The notes under the pieces were generated by a model. The model was not told where the DNA came from. It did not search any database and was given only the letters and a program-made list of their open reading frames with translations. Positions 60,073 to 64,000 of a stretch of 64,000 bases of DNA are shown piece after piece. Location: positions 7,068,001 to 7,132,000 of the forward strand of contig NZ_CP089312.1 of the NCBI RefSeq assembly GCF_021545335.1, in the 5' to 3' direction. How positions within the stretch are numbered: the stretch's first letter is position 1; every line of letters begins with the position of its first letter. The translations under genes were made by a program, and so were the position numbers. The stretch comes from Streptomyces sp. GQFP (GTDB taxonomy: Bacteria; Actinomycetota; Actinomycetes; Streptomycetales; Streptomycetaceae).

Positions 60073-61100
60073 GGCGAGCAGCTTTCGCCGCGGGCCTGTC
60101 CCTGATCGTCGTGATGGCCGCTGTGGCGCCCGCGTTCGGCGACAGCGGGTGGGGTTCGGTGGAGTGTGACCAGAACCCGCATCCCGGATGTGAGCTCGGT
60201 GCGGGATCGGGCGGCCCGGACGGCGCGCCTCCACAGGCCCGCGAAGGTTCCTCCGGCTCGGGAGGTACATCCAGTGTCGGAGGGAACAGCGGATCCGGTG
60301 GCCAGGAGGAGCCGGAGTTCTCGAACCCGGATTTGAACTTGGCCGATTGTTCGTACCAGCGCAGTGACTACGAGCCTCCGCCCGGGGTGGCCCTGGCCGC
60401 GTACGAGGTCGGGTCGGGCGGTGGTGGGGCGGTGGTGGCGGTGTCCGCGGCGTACTCCCCGGCCACGCCGTCCGCAGTGGTGCCGGTGGCTGACCCGAAG
60501 CCGGGGGAGTCGGGGGCGTGGTACGTGTACCGGTGCGAGGCGGGCGGGGTACGCGATGCGGTGTACCGGCCGCCGGTCTGGATTCCGGATGCCCCTCAGG
60601 AGGGCGGCGGGGATCCACTGCCGACGCCGGCACAGTTGGCGCAGGCGGCACGCGAGCAGTTGCGGTTGCCGTCTCCGCGGATCCAGGCGAGTCCGGCGGA
60701 TGAGCAGTTGGTGAACCTGCCGACCTGGTTGTGGCTGGAGCGCGGCGGCTGGGGAGCGGTGTCGGCGACGGCGTCGGTGCCCGGGGTGTCGGTGACGGCC
60801 GTGGCGCGGCCGACATCCGTGGACTGGACGATGGGCGACGGCCACTCGGTGACATGCACCGGACCTGGGACGCCGTACGGGGCGAGCGCGAGTCCGAAGA
60901 GCCCGTCCCCGGACTGCGGTTACACCTACCGCACCACTTCCGCGGGTCGGCCGGACAGCGCCTTCGCGGTCTCGGCGACTGTGCACTGGACGGTGACCTG
61001 GGCTGGTGCCGGTCAGAGCGGCGTCTTTCCCGGTATGACGACCACGTCGGACGCGGACTTCCGCGTCGCGGAGAGCCAGGCCCTGAACAACGGCGGCTGA
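60066..61100 (+). CDS. Exported protein, 344 aa
   Basis: An N-terminal signal peptide (MLRRAAFAAGLSLIVVMAAV, cleavage near APAFG), a Gly/Ser-rich spacer (about 35-80), then a domain with SVDWTMGDGHSVTCTGPGTP, a PKD-like pattern. It is the usual exported companion of SAF and TadA-type genes in streptomycetes, role unknown. GTG start overlapping the lipoprotein stop. Confidence 0.78.
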   Translation: MLRRAAFAAGLSLIVVMAAVAPAFGDSGWGSVECDQNPHPGCELGAGSGGPDGAPPQAREGSSGSGGTSSVGGNSGSGGQEEPEFSNPDLNLADCSYQRSDYEPPPGVALAAYEVGSGGGGAVVAVSAAYSPATPSAVVPVADPKPGESGAWYVYRCEAGGVRDAVYRPPVWIPDAPQEGGGDPLPTPAQLAQAAREQLRLPSPRIQASPADEQLVNLPTWLWLERGGWGAVSATASVPGVSVTAVARPTSVDWTMGDGHSVTCTGPGTPYGASASPKSPSPDCGYTYRTTSAGRPDSAFAVSATVHWTVTWAGAGQSGVFPGMTTTSDADFRVAESQALNNGG

Positions 61101-61220
61101 CGCCGAATTGAGCCTCCGCCCTGTCGGCTGACGGCGGGGAGCGACAACCCCTATTCGTGATCTTGTTCACCGCGTCGGCGGCGCGGTGAGGTGAAGTCCT
61201 GTGCCGGAAGGTGGCAGTTG

Positions 61221-61928
61221 GTGAGTACCCGTACGTCTACGTATTCGGATTCGTCCAGTCCGGGGAGCACGTCTCCCGCGGGTTGGGCAGGTCGCGGTAG
61301 TGGGAAGCCTCCGGCGCGGATGGCTGGTGTGCCGAGGCCGCGTCGGCTTCCGTACCTGTTGGTGGGAGTACTGCTGGTCCTGGGGTGCACGGCAGGCGGT
61401 GTCGTGGTGGCGATGAGAGCCGGCCATCAGGAACCGGTGCTGGTGCTGGCCCGCGCGGTCGCGGTCGGGCAGGCGCTGTCCGAGCAGGACTTGCGGGAGG
61501 AGAGCCTGTCGGCCGACAGCGGGGTGGCGTTCGTCCCGGCGCGGTCGCGGGCCAGGGTGGAGGGACGGCCTGTCGCCTACAGCCTGCCGGCGGGAACCCC
61601 GCTGACTGAGAACGTGCTGGGGGAGGCCCGTGTCCCACCGGCCGGGCGGGCGGTGGCCGCCGTGGGGTTGAAGGCGGGTCAGTTCCCGCCGGGTGTACAG
61701 CCCGGCAATCGCGTGGCGGTGGTGGTGGCTCCCTCTGGTGATAGCACTGCCGGCTCGGCCTCGCCGCCGACGTCGGTGTGGGGTGCTTCGGTGACCGACG
61801 TGCGCGGTGACAGCGCGGATCAGACGACGGTGATCTCGCTGCAGATGGCCCAGGAGGATGCCCGCCGCCTGGCCGCGGCACCGGCGGGCCAGATCAGCGT
61901 GGTCGTGGTGCCTGGAGGCGCCCCGTGA
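61221..61928 (+). CDS. SAF-domain protein, CpaB/RcpC-like
   Basis: A 235-residue protein with a 40-residue basic N-terminus, one membrane helix (YLLVGVLLVLGCTAGGVVVA) and an outer SAF domain (VLARAVAVGQALSEQDLREE, YSLPAGTPLTENVL, VGLKAGQFPPGVQPGNRVAV). CpaB/RcpC proteins assist Flp/Tad pilus secretion. GTG after GGAAGG. Overlaps the TadZ-like gene. Confidence 0.83.
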   Translation: MSTRTSTYSDSSSPGSTSPAGWAGRGSGKPPARMAGVPRPRRLPYLLVGVLLVLGCTAGGVVVAMRAGHQEPVLVLARAVAVGQALSEQDLREESLSADSGVAFVPARSRARVEGRPVAYSLPAGTPLTENVLGEARVPPAGRAVAAVGLKAGQFPPGVQPGNRVAVVVAPSGDSTAGSASPPTSVWGASVTDVRGDSADQTTVISLQMAQEDARRLAAAPAGQISVVVVPGGAP

Positions 61929-62764
61929 TGCTGGTGGCGTTGTGCAGTCTGAAGGGCTCCCCGGGCGTGACGACGAGTGCTCTGGGATTGGCAGCGGGGT
62001 GGCCGTCCGCCGGGCAGCCGGTGGTTGTCGAGTGCGATCCGGCGGGCGGCGATCTGGTGGCCCGTTTCCGGCTGGAGACGGCTCCGGGGCTGATGAGCCT
62101 GGCGGCGGCCGCCCGGCACAGCACGGAGACGGGGCTGATCTGGCAGCACACCCAGCGGCTGCCGGGCGGACTGCCGGTGATCGTGGGCCCGACCGGTGCG
62201 ATCCAGGCGGGTGCGTCGCTCGCCCAGCTCGTCCAGAGTGGAACGAGGGTGCTGCGGCGGGCCGCTGACCGCGCCGGCACGGTGGTGATCGCCGACTGCG
62301 GGCGCCTCGCTCCGGACTCTCCGGCGCTGGAGGTGGTGCGCGAGGCCGACGTCACGCTACTGCTGGCCCGTGCCCGTGACGACGCCCTGGCCCATGTGGC
62401 CACGCAGTGGCACACGGCGGAACGCTGGTCACAGCGCCCCTGTTTCGTGCTGGTCGGCGATGGCTATCCGACCGACGAGATCGCGCGGGAGCTGGACGTC
62501 GAGGTGATGGCTCGCATCCCTGACGACTCGAAAGGCGCTGCCGCACTGGGCGGACAACCCGGGCGGCGCGCGGCACCGGCCCGTTCGCCACTGGGTCAGG
62601 CCATGGCCCGCCTCGCTGCGTTGACCGAGTCCCGCGCCTTTACCCCTCCCGCCTGGGTCCAGCGGGCGCAGGCTGCTGGCCTCGACCCCCGGCGACAGTC
62701 CGTCGACACGCTGAAACGCCAGGCCGACGACTGGAGGCAGGCAGGGAGTGAGGCGCCGAGATGA
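61925..62764 (+). CDS. ParA/MinD-like ATPase, TadZ/CpaE type
   Basis: A 279-residue P-loop protein: deviant Walker A LKGSPGVTTSALGLAAGW, ECDPAGGDLVARF, Walker B VVIADCGRLAPDSP. TadZ/CpaE proteins place the secretion machine at a cell site. ATGA overlap with both neighbours. Confidence 0.82.
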   Translation: MMLVALCSLKGSPGVTTSALGLAAGWPSAGQPVVVECDPAGGDLVARFRLETAPGLMSLAAAARHSTETGLIWQHTQRLPGGLPVIVGPTGAIQAGASLAQLVQSGTRVLRRAADRAGTVVIADCGRLAPDSPALEVVREADVTLLLARARDDALAHVATQWHTAERWSQRPCFVLVGDGYPTDEIARELDVEVMARIPDDSKGAAALGGQPGRRAAPARSPLGQAMARLAALTESRAFTPPAWVQRAQAAGLDPRRQSVDTLKRQADDWRQAGSEAPR

Positions 62765-64000
62765 CCGGACCGGACAAGACGTACGTGGCCTTGCCGTACG
62801 GGGGAGGGACCCCGTCGCCGGACGGACCTGGGCAGCCGCCCACCCGCCCGGCAATGGTGAGCGGCCTTGGGGCGCGCCGGGTGCAGGTCGGGCCGCCTGC
62901 CGAGCGGCTGCGCATCCACTTGCGGCAGCAGCTCTCGGTGCGGATGTCGCAGCAGATCCGCGACGACGACGCGGCCGGCCGGCCCACGATGAGCGATGCC
63001 GACCGCCTGGCCCTGGCGGGGAAGATCCTTAACGACGCCGCCGAGGAATACACCCAGAGGATGCTGTCCGGCGGAGGGGAGGTGGTGGCGCCGGACGTCG
63101 AGCAGATGGTCATCACCACCGTCCTGAACGAGGTGTTCGGCCTGGCCGGCCTGGAGCCGCTGCTCAACGACCCGCAGATCGAGAACATCAACGTCACCGG
63201 TGACCGCGTCTTCGTCCGGTACGCCGACGGCCGCCGCGACCGCCTGCCGCCGGTCGTCGGATCGGACAGGGAGTTGGTGCAGCTCATCCGGGACCTGGCG
63301 GCCCGCAGCGGGCTGGAGGAACGCCGCTTCGACCGGGGCAGCCCCGGCGTGAACTTCCAACTGCCCGGAGGGGAGCGGGCGTTCGCCGTGATGGCGGTCA
63401 CCGCCCGGCCGTCGCTGTCGATCCGCCGGCACCGCTTCCAGCACGCGACCCTGGCCCAGTTGCGTGCCGGTGGCACCGTGGACCGGGGTCTGGAGTCCTT
63501 GCTGGCGGCGATGGTCCGCGCGCGCAAGAACATCCTGATCACCGGCGGGACCGCGATCGGGAAGACCACGATGCTGCGCGCCCTGGCCGCCGAGATCCCG
63601 TCCTGGGAGCGGCTGGTCACCATCGAGGACGTCTTCGAACTCGGCCTGGACGCCGATGCTCAGGCCCACCCGGATGTGGTGGCCATGCAGTCGCGTGAAG
63701 CGAACATTGAGGGTCAGGGCGCGGTGAGCCAGGCCGAGTTGGTGCGCTGGGCGCTGCGGATGTCCCCGGATCGGGTGATCGTCGGTGAGGTCCGCGGGCC
63801 CGAGGTCATCCCGATGTGCAACGCGATGTCCCAGGGCAACGACGGCTCCATGGGCACCTTGCACTCCTCCACCAGCCGGGGGGCGTTCACCAAGCTGGCC
63901 GCCTACGCCGTCCAGGGCCCGGAGCGGCTGCCGCTGGAGGCCACCAACCTCCTGGTGGCCAACGCGCTCGACTTCGTCGTCCACCTGGACAAACCTCGCG
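62761..64000 (+). CDS. tadA: Tad/Flp secretion ATPase TadA/CpaF, partial (runs off window)
   Basis: At least 413 residues, open at the window edge. GLEPLLNDPQIENINVTGDR is the N-terminal CpaF signature; Walker A ITGGTAIGKTTMLRAL, Asp box ERLVTIEDVFELGL, Walker B MSPDRVIVGEVRGPEVIPM, His box GSMGTLHSSTSRGAF. The usual GGTGSGKT loop reads GGTAIGKT here, still a valid P-loop. It powers a Flp-type pilus or related secretion system, with TadZ and CpaB-like genes just upstream. Confidence 0.9.
   Translation, partial: MTGPDKTYVALPYGGGTPSPDGPGQPPTRPAMVSGLGARRVQVGPPAERLRIHLRQQLSVRMSQQIRDDDAAGRPTMSDADRLALAGKILNDAAEEYTQRMLSGGGEVVAPDVEQMVITTVLNEVFGLAGLEPLLNDPQIENINVTGDRVFVRYADGRRDRLPPVVGSDRELVQLIRDLAARSGLEERRFDRGSPGVNFQLPGGERAFAVMAVTARPSLSIRRHRFQHATLAQLRAGGTVDRGLESLLAAMVRARKNILITGGTAIGKTTMLRALAAEIPSWERLVTIEDVFELGLDADAQAHPDVVAMQSREANIEGQGAVSQAELVRWALRMSPDRVIVGEVRGPEVIPMCNAMSQGNDGSMGTLHSSTSRGAFTKLAAYAVQGPERLPLEATNLLVANALDFVVHLDKPR

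Noticed and set aside
1..64000. CRISPR array or prophage
   Set aside because: No regularly spaced repeats of CRISPR type and no phage structural or integrase genes were seen.

Overview
The window is high-GC DNA with GTG and TTG starts, many ATGA/GTGA stop-start overlaps, and families typical of Streptomyces or a close actinomycete: FemX-type peptidoglycan ligase, DUF397/Scr1-type regulators, HATPase regulators, an ATP-grasp RiPP cassette and a Tad-type ATPase locus. Insertion sequences, a group II intron and gene remnants are dense, so much of it looks like accessory or chromosome-arm DNA.

1-18.3 kb is a redox/stress island. It has flavin-binding PPOX proteins, a CBS pair protein, a universal stress protein, STAS-like and HATPase regulators, and two ArsR repressors. 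One ArsR sits upstream of a six-gene membrane complex resembling hydrogenase-4 (HyfI-B-C-E-F-G order) whose large subunit lacks the nickel-iron cysteines. The other ArsR leads an operon with a SulP transporter. Two zinc-ribbon genes (one frameshifted) and the second ArsR gene share a 16-bp operator. A decayed second copy of the hydrogenase-like large subunit lies at 0.46-0.85 kb. PhnA, FemX and Ppx/GppA genes follow.

20-24.4 kb holds an IS982 element that cut into an IS5-type transposase remnant and an epimerase fragment, then a three-gene graspetide (ATP-grasp RiPP) cassette with a PIMT-type methyltransferase. 24.6-29.8 kb holds a DUF397/XRE regulator pair and a HATPase gene split by a group II intron; removing the intron restores the reading frame exactly.

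30-46 kb holds an amino-acid permease, a glutamine-synthetase-like ligase, two regulators with tandem GntR heads, a HExxH metalloprotease, two endonuclease/phosphatase-fold proteins (one frameshifted by an 8-bp tandem repeat), a CPBP-type membrane protease and two different IS21 elements.

47.2-56.6 kb is the most unusual part: a tightly overlapping operon of RsmA-like methyltransferase, metallophosphoesterase, TauD-type oxygenase, two dCTP-deaminase-like proteins, PIG-L deacetylase, WbqC protein, GT4 glycosyltransferase and a prolyl-tRNA synthetase paralogue. It is followed by a tRNA-like gene with its own promoter, proline-type acceptor features and an anticodon loop unfit for decoding, and then a MurG-like glycosyltransferase. 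I infer an undescribed pathway that joins an aminoacyl group carried by a dedicated pseudo-tRNA to a deacetylated amino sugar. A HIT protein follows on the other strand.

57-59 kb holds one unknown gene and a row of remnants (Tn3 transposase, C39-like protein, MurF). 59.5-64 kb is the start of a Tad/Flp-type secretion locus: lipoprotein, exported protein, SAF-domain protein, TadZ-like and TadA-like ATPases, the last running off the window.
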